Shown piece by piece: positions 35,271 to 43,266 of a stretch of 64,000 nt of DNA. A program made the translations under genes and the position numbers. Position 1 is the stretch's first letter, and every line of letters starts with the position of its first letter. This DNA comes from Streptomyces sp. NBC_00568 (lineage in GTDB: Bacteria > Actinomycetota > Actinomycetes > Streptomycetales > Streptomycetaceae), in NCBI RefSeq assembly GCF_026341855.1, contig NZ_JAPENW010000001.1, positions 7,245,001 through 7,309,000 on the forward strand, in the 5' to 3' direction. Under the pieces are notes generated by a model. It was not told where the DNA came from, did no database searches, and was given only the letters and a program-made list of their open reading frames with translations.

Positions 35271-36578
35271 TCAGGTGTTGCAGCCGGTTCCGGTGGTGGG
35301 GTTGGTGCAGTTGTTGTGGCCGGTTCCGCCGTTGTTGGTGTTGGTCCCGGGACCGCCGTTGAGAGTGTCGTTGCCGGGTCCGCCGTCGTTGGCGTCGTTG
35401 CCGGCGCCGCCGGACAGGGTGTCGTTGTCGTTGCCGCCGACGAGGGTGTCGTTGCCGTTGCCGCCCTCGACGCGGTCGTTGCCGTTGCCGCCGGTGAGGG
35501 TGTCGTTGCCGTCGGCGCCGCAGATCAGGTCGTTGCCGCCGAGTCCGTCGACCACGTCGTTCCCGGCGAGAGCAAAGATCACGTCGTCGCCGGGGGTGCC
35601 GGTCAGGACGTCCTTGCGGTTGGTGCCGGTGATGGTGGCCGTGGCGGTCGCGCAGGTGGGGGGGACCGGCTCGTAGGTGATGGTCACCTGCGCCGCCCCG
35701 GTGGCAGGTCCGGAGGTACCGGCGGCGGGCACGAGGTTCGACCCGCCGCCGCCACCACCAGGACCTGCCGTGGCATCGCTGTTGATTTGGCCGCAGCCGC
35801 CGCCTCCGCCTCCTCCGAACCAGCCGCCGCCTCCGCCGCCTCCCCCGAAGCCGGTGCCGCCGGTGCCGCCGGTGCCGGACGTACCGGCGGTGCCGGCGGT
35901 GGTTGGGTTCTGCGAGCATGCGGCTCCGCCGGTGCCGCCGGTGGTCTGGGTACCTCCGCCACCGCCGCCGCCCCCCTGCGGTCTGTCGCCGCCGTCGCCT
36001 CCGGTGTTGCCGGCGTTCCCGCCAGTGGCCTCGGGGACCTGGAAGTCGCCGATGGCGGAACCGTAGCCGCCGCCTCCTCCGCCGCCGGCGACGATGAGGC
36101 GGGGGTCGGTGCCGGGGCTGCCGGTCAGGGTGCAGCCGGGGGCGGCCGAGCTGCAGGTGCGGACGTCGCTGGAACCGCCGCCGACGCCGCCCGGGAAGTT
36201 TCCGGTGCTGGGGCCGCCGCCGGTGTTGACGTTCACGAACAGGGTGGTGCCCGGGGTGGCGGTCAGGGTGCCGGTGACGGTGGCGCCGCTCCCGCCTGTG
36301 CCACCGTTAGGCGCGTTCTGGCCTGTGGCGCCGGTGGCGGTGACGGTCAGTTGGGTGACGCCGGTAGGGACGGTGAAGGGCTGGTTGGCGCCTGCGCTGA
36401 AGGTGGCGGTCACGGGCGCCGCCGCGGCGGGCGTGGCGGTGGGCACCACCAGCAGCGCTGCCGGCAGAACCGCCGTGGCGAGCAGGAGAGCGGCGCGCCG
36501 GACCGGGCGCCGCGGCCGCCCACCCTCGCCTGCGTCTCCACGTCGTTGGAATGCCGCATGCTGCGAGATCAGTGTCAC
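35271..36578 (-). CDS. Secreted glycine-rich protein with RTX-type calcium-binding repeats
   Basis: A 435-residue exported protein. A basic N-terminus and hydrophobic segment (RRAALLLATAVLPAALLVV, then ATPAAAAP) form a signal peptide. Residues about 55-300 are glycine-rich with runs of G and aromatic interruptions. Residues about 320-420 are hemolysin-type GGxGNDxL nonapeptides (GNDLICGADGNDTLTGGNGN, then GNDTLVGGNDNDTLSGG), which bind Ca2+ as a parallel beta-roll. Four Cys near the end may form disulfides. The GTG at 36578 follows GAGGAGC. There is no type I secretion operon, so export is Sec-dependent. The gene lies between two inverted 37-bp repeats, suggesting transfer as a unit. Confidence 0.82.
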   Translation of the reverse strand: MTLISQHAAFQRRGDAGEGGRPRRPVRRAALLLATAVLPAALLVVPTATPAAAAPVTATFSAGANQPFTVPTGVTQLTVTATGATGQNAPNGGTGGSGATVTGTLTATPGTTLFVNVNTGGGPSTGNFPGGVGGGSSDVRTCSSAAPGCTLTGSPGTDPRLIVAGGGGGGGYGSAIGDFQVPEATGGNAGNTGGDGGDRPQGGGGGGGGTQTTGGTGGAACSQNPTTAGTAGTSGTGGTGGTGFGGGGGGGGWFGGGGGGGCGQINSDATAGPGGGGGGSNLVPAAGTSGPATGAAQVTITYEPVPPTCATATATITGTNRKDVLTGTPGDDVIFALAGNDVVDGLGGNDLICGADGNDTLTGGNGNDRVEGGNGNDTLVGGNDNDTLSGGAGNDANDGGPGNDTLNGGPGTNTNNGGTGHNNCTNPTTGTGCNT

Positions 36579-36990
36579 GATCGGTGCTCCTCGGCAAGGG
36601 CCGCGGCACCCAGGACGCGCCACGGACGTCGGCTGATACTCCGGCCCCTGCGCGGGACCGCCCGACGATCAAGCCACACGCCTTGGGTCCGGCTCCCCGG
36701 ACACACCGTCACACCGCACCGCGATCAACCGCCCAGCCGCAGCCCGTACCCGAACCGGCGCACACCCGGCCCCGCATCGCGGGTCGGGCAGTCTGCCGAG
36801 CTGCCCGGCTTTACCGGCCAGAGACCACTGAGCTTGTCCTACCTTTCCAGCACGGGCCCCTGCCGGTCATGCGCATCGCCGCCGACCGCGTCGCAGTCGC
36901 CTGAAGATCAGCACGCCGCCATTGCCGTTTGGAACAGCGACCAACGACGCTGAACCGAACGGCGAGCAGAATCCACGCCCATGTCGTAGG

Positions 36991-37027
36991 CCTGCCACCT
37001 GTGGAAAGAGGTTCAGACACAGCTTCT
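36991..37027. repeat. Right copy of the 37-bp inverted repeat
   Basis: Inverse complement of 35122-35158 with four mismatches. It stops next to the left TSD copy of the adjacent IS (CTCAG, 37026-37030), so that IS seems to have inserted exactly at the edge of this older repeat. The stretch 36579-36990 holds no supported gene and may include decayed IS sequence. Confidence 0.85.
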
Positions 37028-37038
37028 CAGCTTGTTCT

Positions 37039-37437
37039 TTATCTACCGCCCGCGTCATAAGGCGGGGATGGACGGTCCCAGACGGCGTCTGACCGGCTGA
37101 CAACCTTTCGCAGTTCGCGGGCACTTCGGGGTGATATGGCCTGCATCACGGTGTCGAGGAGGGCTCGGGCTTCGAGGGGGTTGCCGCAGCAGTACCAGTG
37201 CACGTTGCCCCACTCGTAGTCGTGCCACAGATCCCGCTCGGGCTGGTGGACGTAGTTCTTCCACAGGCCCACAGCTGTGCTGACATCGCCTGGCTGCAGA
37301 TAGTTGCGGGTGTGCTCGAGACGGGCGATCTCGGACAGTGCACGCGAAGACAGGCCGCCGATAACTGGCCTTGCACCGGTTGTCAGGTGGCTGCCGGGGG
37401 CGCCAGCACGGATCTGTCCTGGCCGTCTACGCGGCAT
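37039..37437 (-). CDS. IS-encoded accessory protein of unknown function
   Basis: A 132-residue protein with a basic N-terminus (MPRRRPGQIRAGAPGS) and a well-structured centre (IARLEHTRNYLQPGDVSTAV, DLWHDYEWGNVHWYCCGNP) that ends ARELRKVVSRSDAVWDRPSP plus a short tail. Its stop codon lies within the left TIR, so it is part of the element and is divergent from the transposase. The WYCCGNP segment could bind metal. AAAGG precedes the ATG at 37437. I recognise no named family; a role in transposition or regulation is inference. Confidence 0.7.
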   Translation of the reverse strand: MPRRRPGQIRAGAPGSHLTTGARPVIGGLSSRALSEIARLEHTRNYLQPGDVSTAVGLWKNYVHQPERDLWHDYEWGNVHWYCCGNPLEARALLDTVMQAISPRSARELRKVVSRSDAVWDRPSPPYDAGGR

Positions 37438-37566
37438 GGACCTTTCGGTTCGTCGTCATGCGGTACATGGTGCCACGGGCTCGAATGGCGTCTCGAACGG
37501 ATTCGCTCGCATGGGAATTCGCCGGACGCGGGGGCGGCCTTCGTCTGATCATGTGCTCCGACCAAG

Positions 37567-39041
37567 GTGCACGTGACCACGACGAAGGCCGTGAGGGTGA
37601 GTCTGCTGCCTGATGCCGTCCGCAGGGAAGCGTTCGCGGAAGCGTCACGCTTCCGGGGCGAGTTCTACGACTGTCTGACCGCCCGGCGCGACGAACTGTT
37701 CGAGTTGGTGGACGCGGTGCTGTGTGCCGACGGTGCGGTGAAGTCCGCGGTGGACTTGACCCTTCTGCCCGAGCATCGGCGCGGGCACGGAGCGATGTAC
37801 GGAGGTTTGAACCGCGGCCGGATCGACGTCGACCGGCTTCGGACGCTGCTGGCAGGGCTGCCCTTGCCGCGTTTCGACGGCGGGCGCCTGGTCTTGGCGG
37901 TCGATGTGTCGCCGTGGCTCCGCTCGGACGCGCCGTGCTCAGCCGACCGGCTGTTCTGTCACGTCTATGGCCGCGCGAAGACGGCATCGCAGTTCATTCC
38001 GGGCTGGCCCTATTCCTTCGTGGCCGTGCTGGAGCCGGGTGCCACGTCCTGGACCGCGATCCTGGACGCGGTCCGGCTCGGCCCGGCGGACGACGCGACC
38101 GCGGTCACGGCCTCCCAGCTGCGGGGTGTCATCGAACGGCTCATCGCCGCAGGCCAGTGGCAGGCCGGTGGCCCGGACATCGTGATCGTCATGGACGCTG
38201 GCTACGACGTCACTCGCCTGGCCTGGGTCCTGCGCGACCTGCCCGTCGAGCTGGTCGGCCGGGTCCGTTCCGACCGCGTCATGCGCCTGCCGAAGCCGCC
38301 TCGCGTCCACGACCCGAAGGGCGGGCGGCCGCCCAAGCACGGCCCGGAATTCCGCTTCACCAAGCCGGAAACCTGGCCCGAGCCCGCGATCACCACGGTC
38401 ACTGACACCACCAACTACGGCAAGGCCGAAACCCAGGCATGGGACCGGGTCCACCCACGGCTCACCCACCGCTCCTCATGGCTCGACCACGACGGTGAAC
38501 TTCCCCTGGTCGAGGGGACGTTGATCCGGTTGAAAGTCGAGCATCTGTCGAAGGACCGCGATGCGCCGCCGGTGTGGTTATGGTCCTTCAAGACGAGCGC
38601 CACCCCGGAAGACGTGGACCGCTTCTGGCAGGCATTTCTCCGCCGCTTCGATCTGGAGCACACCTTCAGGTTCGCGAAGCAGACCCTCGGCTGGACCACT
38701 CCGAAACTGCGTACTCCCGAGGCGGCGGACCGCTGGACCTGGATCCTGATCGTCGCTCACACCCAGCTCCGGCTCGCCCGGCCCCTCGCCAAAGACCTCC
38801 GCCGGCCCTGGGAGAAACCCACCACCTCCGACGGCTCACCCCGGCCCGGGTCCGCCGGGGGTTCAGGAACATCCGAGCCCACCTCGCCTGCCCGACCCGT
38901 GTTCCCAAACCCAGAGGCACTGGCCCCGGACGACCACCCGGCGCCAAGAACAAACACCGGGCACCCCGCTACGACGTCGGCAAGACCGTCAAACGCCCCG
39001 AGACCCTCAAAGCCATCGGCAAGCCGGGAAGATCTTGGTAG
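37567..39041 (+). pseudogene. IS transposase with a -1 frameshift near its C-terminus
   Basis: A DDE-type transposase of about 490 residues. Visible are VLAVDVSPWLRSDAPCSADR, IVIVMDAGYDVTRLAW and the Glu-containing HTFRFAKQTLGWTTPKLRTP segment. In the first frame the protein degenerates after PWEKPTTSD into Pro/Ser-rich sequence to a stop at 39045. In the neighbouring frame the expected basic tail (RLTPARVRRGFRNIRAHL...RPPGAKNKHRAPRYDVGKT, two runs) runs to a stop at 39041. One missing C after 38832 (GAC-CGG-CTC) would join them. It is either a recent mutation or recoding; the catalytic core is upstream of the break. Confidence 0.8.
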
Positions 39042-39104
39042 ATAAAGAACAAGCTCAGGGCCGGGGTGAATGCCAGCTCCCGCGTAGCGGGGCAGAGGCA
39101 GCCG

Positions 39105-39257
39105 TTACGCCCCCTGGGCAGAACGGCGTTCACCATCCGCGACAGCGCGGCGAACAAGCGATACAAGCCATGAGTTCAGGGAGCGGTCGTCAGCCTCGGC
39201 GGCGGCCTTGGCCTGCTCATGCAGATCGTCGGGGAGTCTCAGGTTCACATGCTTCAT
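39105..39257 (-). CDS. Ribbon-helix-helix (Arc/HicB-type) DNA-binding protein
   Basis: A 50-residue protein: MKHVNLRLPDDLHEQAKAAA, then EADDRSLNSWLVSLVRRAVA and a short basic tail. The first strand VNLRLPDDL followed by two helices, the second SLNSWLVSLVRRAV, is the ribbon-helix-helix fold of Arc, MetJ-like and HicB C-terminal repressors. The ATG at 39257 directly abuts a 28-bp palindrome on whose far side tnpB starts. No ribosome-binding site precedes it, but a CATTAT -10-like box ends six bases before the ATG, indicating a leaderless mRNA. It likely represses itself and tnpB. Confidence 0.8.
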   Translation of the reverse strand: MKHVNLRLPDDLHEQAKAAAEADDRSLNSWLVSLVRRAVADGERRSAQGA

Positions 39258-39285
39258 GGGACCATAATGGAGCTAGAATGGTCCC
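39258..39285. promoter_or_regulatory. Divergent leaderless promoter and palindromic operator
   Basis: GGGACCAT-N12-ATGGTCCC fills exactly the 28 bp between the two divergent ATG codons. Rightwards, TAGAAT (39274-39279) ends six bases before the tnpB ATG. Leftwards, CATTAT (complement of 39264-39269) ends six bases before the RHH ATG. The symmetry suggests two leaderless promoters bound over one operator, probably by the RHH protein. Confidence 0.75.
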
Positions 39286-40556
39286 ATGTCACGTTTCCGC
39301 ATGTACCCGACGCCGCAGCAGGAGCAGCAGATGCTCCTGCACTGCGCGCACGCCCGGTACGTGTGGAACCTGGCCGTCGAGCAGCACTCGCACTGGCACC
39401 CGGGCCGCAAGGCCGCGCCGGGCTTCGCCGGGCAGTGCCGGCAACTCACCGAAGCCCGGCGCGAGAGCGAGTGGCTCGGCAGCGGGAACGCGGACGTTCA
39501 GCAGCAAGCGCTGAAGGACTTCGCCAAGGCGAAGAGCGCCAGGTTCACGTCCGGGTTCGGTGAGCCGACCTGGCGCAAGAAGTACCGGCACGAGGGATTC
39601 CGCGTCATCGGCACTGACCGGGTGCCGGAGTTGACCGAGGACGGCAGCGCCAAGCTCAACACGAAGACCGGCAAGCAGGTCATGGGCCGGTCCGTGGTGG
39701 TGCACAAACTCAACCGCCGGTGGGCTCAGGTCAAGGTGCCCGGCTGCGGCTGGGTCCGCTTCCGGCTCACCCGGCCCGAACTGCCCAAGGCGAAGACTTT
39801 TTCCGCGTCACCTACCGCAACGGCCAGTGGCACGTGGCGTTCGCGGTCATCCCCGTACCGGTCGAGGCGCCCGGTACGGGCGAGGTCATCGGTATCGACC
39901 GGGGCGTGAACATCACGGCCGCCCTCTCCGACGGGCGGAAGCTGAACTGCCCGCAGCTCACCGTGAAGGAACGCGCGCAGGTCCGTAAACACCAGCGACG
40001 TGCCGCACGCGCCCCGAAGGCAAGCGGACACAAAACTGCCGCGTACGCCAAGGTGGCCAAGCTCAAAGCACGTGAAGCCGACCGGCGCAAGGACTGGTGC
40101 GAGAAGACCTCGACGATGCTCGCCCGCTCCTACAGCCTGGTGCGGTTCGAGAAGCTGAACATCAAGAACATGACCCGCTCGGCCAAGGGAACCACCGAGC
40201 AGCCCGGCAAGCAGGTCAAGCAGAAGGCCGGACTGAACCCGGCGATCCTCGCGCAGGGCTGGGGCCTGCTCAAGCAGCGCACCGAACACAAGGCCCCCGG
40301 CCGGGTCGAAGACGTCCCCGCCCCCTACACCTCCCTGCGTTGCTCCGCCTGCGGATGGATCGACAAGAACTCGCGCAAGAGCCAAGCCGAGTTCGTCTGC
40401 TCCTTCTGCGGCTTCACCTGCAACGCAGACACCAACGCAGCAATCAACGTCGCGGCAGGACAGGGCGGGATTCCCCGCCCCCGGCGATCAGCCGGTGCCG
40501 GAGGGATGACAGCGGCCACCAGCCGCTCGAGTATCCGTGAACCTCAACCCACCTGA
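39286..40556 (+). pseudogene. tnpB: TnpB (IS605 OrfB) RNA-guided nuclease with an internal -1 frameshift
   Basis: TnpB of about 420 residues split over two frames. The first part (39286 to about 39805) covers the N-terminal domain (FRMYPTPQQEQQMLLHCAHA, WNLAVEQHSHW). The second part carries the RuvC active-site segments GIDRG, VRFEKLNIKNM and CNADTNAAINVA, and the zinc finger CSACGW...CSFCGF, all intact. The frames meet at a run of five T (about 39800-39804; ACT TTT TCC versus TTT TTC CGC). Loss of one T, or -1 slippage on the run, would restore continuity. No TnpA (Y1 transposase) gene is present, so the element is not autonomous. Confidence 0.85.
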
Positions 40557-40564
40557 GTTGGAAT

Positions 40565-40584
40565 CCCCCTCTTTTAAGAGGGGG
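40565..40584 (+). ncRNA. TnpB right-end hairpin, part of the predicted omega-RNA
   Basis: CCCCCTCTT and AAGAGGGGG form a 9-bp stem around TT, nine bases past the tnpB stop. In IS605-type elements the 3' end of tnpB plus this hairpin gives the guide RNA scaffold and the bases just downstream (from about 40590) act as guide. The exact RNA ends cannot be placed by eye. Confidence 0.6.
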
Positions 40585-40838
40585 AGGATGTCAACGGACG
40601 AGTTCCCTTGAAGCGAAGCGTCCTGGGATGCGCCTTCACCGACGCGGTACTGCCTCATGGGCTCGGCCCGCGGCGCTGCGAAGGGATGCGGTCGCCTGCT
40701 CTCCAACCGGGGCACGGGCTCAGGTCCCGGCTGCATCGCCGGGTGCCGTGGGGGCAGCCGCTCGTCGGTTCCCGTCGCCCTGCGCTCGGCGCGTCGGACC
40801 GGCCGCTGCGCAGCTCGTGCAGGCGGGGGAGCGGGTGG

Positions 40839-41678
40839 TCAGCTGGTGGTGAGCATGCCTTCGCGGAGTTTGGCGAGGGTGCGGTTGAGGAGGCGGGAGA
40901 CGTGCATCTGGGAGACGCCGAGGTGTTCGCCGATCTGGGCCTGGGTGAGTTCGTCGACGAACCGCATGTGGATGATGCGCCGTTCGCGGTCGTCGAGCTG
41001 GGCGAGCATGGGGGCCAGCGTGCTGAAGTCCTCGACGAGTTCGAGGGCGTGGTCCTCGGAGCCGATGAAGTGCGCCAGCGCGGCTTCGCCGTCCTCACTG
41101 GAGCTGATGGCGGCATCGAGGGAGGCAGAGGTGTAGCCGTTGGAAGCCTTTCGCGCTTCGATGATCTCTTCCTCGCTCAGGCACATCAACTCGGCGAGTT
41201 CCTTGACGGTGGGTGTGCGGCCGAGCCGGCTGCGCAGCTCCTCGGTGGCCTGGGCGAGCTGGACACGGGCTTCCTGCAGACGGCGGGGGACATGGACGGC
41301 CCAGCTCGTGTCGCGGAAGAAGCGCTTGATCTCACCGACGATGTAGGGGACGGCGAAGGAGGTGAACTCGACTTCGCGGGTCAGCTCGAACCGGTCGATG
41401 GCCTTGATCAGCCCGATCGTGCCGACCTGGACGATGTCCTCCATCTCGTCCTGACTGCGGCTGCGGAAACGGGCCGCCGCGTAGCGGACGAGGGTGAGGT
41501 TCATTTCGATGAGGGTGTTGCGCGCGTACTGGTACTCGGGCGTGCCCTCTTCGAGGACGGCGAGCCGGTCGAAGAACAGCCGGGACAGCTGCCGGGCGTC
41601 CTTGGGGGCGACCTGTGAGGGGTCCGCGATCTCCGGCAGCTCAACGGTCCGTGCCTCTGCCGTCTTCGTCACTGTCAT
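40839..41678 (-). CDS. SigB/SigF/SigG-type RNA polymerase sigma factor (copy 2)
   Basis: A 279-residue group 3 sigma factor, paralogous to 27952-28815. The two share nearly all of regions 2-4; differences cluster at the N-terminus (MTVTKTAEARTVELPEIADP here), in the linker (QLAQATEELRSRLG, AELMCLSEEEIIEARKA) and the end (LREGMLTTS). Both have the HTH QIGEHLGVSQMHVSRLLNR in near-identical form. The ATG at 41678 follows GAGGGGG. A well-matched SigB-type promoter lies upstream. It sits immediately beyond the TnpB element, which may have separated the copies. Confidence 0.95.
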   Translation of the reverse strand: MTVTKTAEARTVELPEIADPSQVAPKDARQLSRLFFDRLAVLEEGTPEYQYARNTLIEMNLTLVRYAAARFRSRSQDEMEDIVQVGTIGLIKAIDRFELTREVEFTSFAVPYIVGEIKRFFRDTSWAVHVPRRLQEARVQLAQATEELRSRLGRTPTVKELAELMCLSEEEIIEARKASNGYTSASLDAAISSSEDGEAALAHFIGSEDHALELVEDFSTLAPMLAQLDDRERRIIHMRFVDELTQAQIGEHLGVSQMHVSRLLNRTLAKLREGMLTTS

Positions 41679-41745
41679 GCCAGGCCCCCTCTTGCGTGAT
41701 CCAGTTCTTGAGCCGTCGGCTCCTCGCACGTCGGCAACAGCCGGT

Positions 41746-41770
41746 GTACCCGGCGTCGGACCATGCATGC
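41746..41770 (-). promoter_or_regulatory. SigB-type promoter of sigma copy 2
   Basis: On the minus strand GCAT (41767-41770), 15 bases, then GGGTAC (41746-41751), an exact match to GNNT-N14-16-GGGTAY. It lies about 67 bp before the ATG, practically the same place as the candidate in front of sigma copy 1. Confidence 0.55.
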
Positions 41771-42568
41771 CAGGCGATTTTGGAGCCCGCTCGGCGCGAG
41801 CCCCGGCCTGGATGGCGGGCTCTCTTCTTGCAGGTGGGCCGCATGCATTTCTTGCGGGTGGGCCGCATGCGTTCGGTGCGGCGCCGTGTGAGGGCGACCG
41901 AGACGGTCGCAAGCCCCGGTGCCCGCACCGCTCCGCCGGCCATGACGCCCGGCACGCCGGCGAGGCGAAGCGGTGGTGATGGCTGCGCTCCCGCCTCCGT
42001 CGCTGTTCGAGTCCGATTACCTCGTTGTCGAACACGCGAAAATCTATGTTGGTGAGAGTAGACATTGGCTGATCGCCTGGTTATGGTTTCTCTCGTAGCC
42101 AGAGAGACGGCAGGGCCCGGCAGACACGAACTGCCGGGCAGCGGTACAGGCAGTTGCAGTGCGCAGGACGGTGCGGTGGTGGAGCTTTCGAAGCCAGGCG
42201 TGTTGCAGGACGGCGACGGGACTGACGACCGGACCGGGTGGCCCGCAGTGATCAGGGGCCGCCGCGAGCAGGACCGCAGTTGAGGCAAAGGCAGTACCCG
42301 TAAGTGCAGTTCGCAGTCCCCAGCAGTACGCAGTAAGCAGTCCGCTTGGTAAGGGATTGATCCCAGAGGGAAGAACGGAGGAGCCGAGCGCCATCAGGAT
42401 CGCCCGGGCGGAATGGCTGAGCCCGGGTACCGCAGGACATCGATAGTGAGGTGGTCTCCGGTCGAGCAACCGCGATCCCCGCACCCCCGACAGTGTCTCG
42501 GTCGGGTCTGCGGAAACATGAGGCCGGCGCAGTACCAGGGCCGGCAGATGGTGTAGCAGTTCCTTCGG
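41771..42568. other. Intergenic, about 800 bp, no gene recognised
   Basis: Between sigma copy 2 (minus) and the MerR-like gene (plus). It holds a direct repeat of GCATGC-containing 24-mers (about 41830-41880), an inverted repeat GCCCGGCAG/CTGCCGGGC (42115-42139), and a stretch rich in GCAGT words (42283-42345). Frames across it look random. Confidence 0.5.
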
Positions 42569-42599
42569 GGCCCTGGCGCCAATGGCGCCAGGGCCCCTC
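42569..42599. terminator. Strong perfect hairpin in front of the MerR-like gene
   Basis: A 14-bp perfect stem (42569-42582 and 42586-42599) with loop AAT, 25 bp before the MerR-like start. It may terminate upstream read-through or act as a leader element; there is no obvious gene upstream for it to terminate. Confidence 0.6.
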
Positions 42600-42623
42600 C
42601 ACGCGTTCCACGAGAGAGGTGCA

Positions 42624-42959
42624 ATGACGGCAGGCGACTCGTACGGCCGACTCGACGACGACGACTACCCCGCCTACACCATGGGCCGGGCCGCCGAGAT
42701 GCTCGGCACCACCCAGGGCTTCCTCCGCGCCATCGGCGAAGCCCGCCTCATCACCCCGCTGCGCTCCGCGGGCGGACACCGCCGCTACTCCCGCTACCAG
42801 CTGCGCATCGCCGCCCGCGCCCGCGAACTCGTCGACCAGGGCACCCCCGTCGAGGCCGCCTGCCGCATCGTCATCCTCGAAGACCAGCTCGAAGAAGCCC
42901 GACGCATCAATGAAGAACACCGCGCCGGTACTGGACCGCAGCGCACGGCGGACACCTGA
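42624..42959 (+). CDS. MerR/BldC-like helix-turn-helix regulator
   Basis: A 111-residue regulator with a MerR-type winged helix: YTMGRAAEMLGTTQGFLRAI, then EARLITPLRSAGGHRRYSRY. It lacks the long ligand-binding coiled coil of full MerR proteins and so resembles BldC or small MerR-like factors, which bind direct repeats. The C-terminal helix LEDQLEEARRINEEHRAG is charged. The ATG at 42624 follows GAGAGAGG. It is monocistronic as far as I can see. Confidence 0.88.
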   Translation: MTAGDSYGRLDDDDYPAYTMGRAAEMLGTTQGFLRAIGEARLITPLRSAGGHRRYSRYQLRIAARARELVDQGTPVEAACRIVILEDQLEEARRINEEHRAGTGPQRTADT

Positions 42960-43042
42960 CCCGCCGGCGATGGGACGCCGGCGGCAGGATTCCCCCGCCG
43001 GCCTCAAGCGGCCGCCGGCCGAGTGAGGACGCTGCCCGGCCA

Positions 43043-43168
43043 GGCGACAGCAGCCAGGCGACAGCAGTCCGGCGACAGCAGTCCGGCGACAGCAGTCCGG
43101 CGACAGCAGTCCGGAGACAGCAGTCCGGAGACAGCAGTCCGGAGACAGCAGTCCGGAGACAGGCTCCG
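43043..43168. repeat. Tandem 14-bp minisatellite, nine units
   Basis: Nine head-to-tail 14-mers with the consensus GGCGACAGCAGTCC; from the sixth unit GGAGACAGCAGTCC, the last unit diverged. The two variants are in separate blocks, showing stepwise amplification. It is non-coding, between the MerR-like gene and the DUF2231 gene. Direct adjacency of units without spacers excludes a CRISPR array. Confidence 0.95.
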
Positions 43169-43266
43169 GCGATGTCATCACCGGAGCCCCCCGTCGGCCG
43201 ACAGGCCGTTCGGGTGCAGTGGGGAGCGTAGCGGGACGGTGGCGTGATGCCGGGTACGCGTTCTTC

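Larger units (their letters stand above)
37031..39053 (+). mobile_element. Complete IS element with 17-bp perfect TIRs and two genes
   Basis: A 2,023-bp element. The left end CTTGTTCTTTATCTACC (37031-37047) is perfectly inverted at 39037-39053, and CTCAG occurs directly outside both ends (37026-37030 and 39054-39058), consistent with a five-base target duplication. Inside are a divergent hypothetical gene (37039-37437) and a DDE-type transposase (37567-39041). The right TIR overlaps the transposase stop and the left TIR overlaps the end of the other gene, so both genes belong to the element. I cannot name the family securely. Confidence 0.85.

Noticed and set aside
35316..36953. A 545-codon Val/Ala/Gly-rich frame opposite the RTX gene
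   Set aside because: It mirrors the glycine repeats of the minus-strand secreted protein; the latter has a signal peptide, RTX motifs and a ribosome-binding site.
43043..43168. Possible CRISPR array
   Set aside because: Units are adjacent 14-mers with no spacers, and no cas gene is near. The same holds for the octamer and heptamer arrays.
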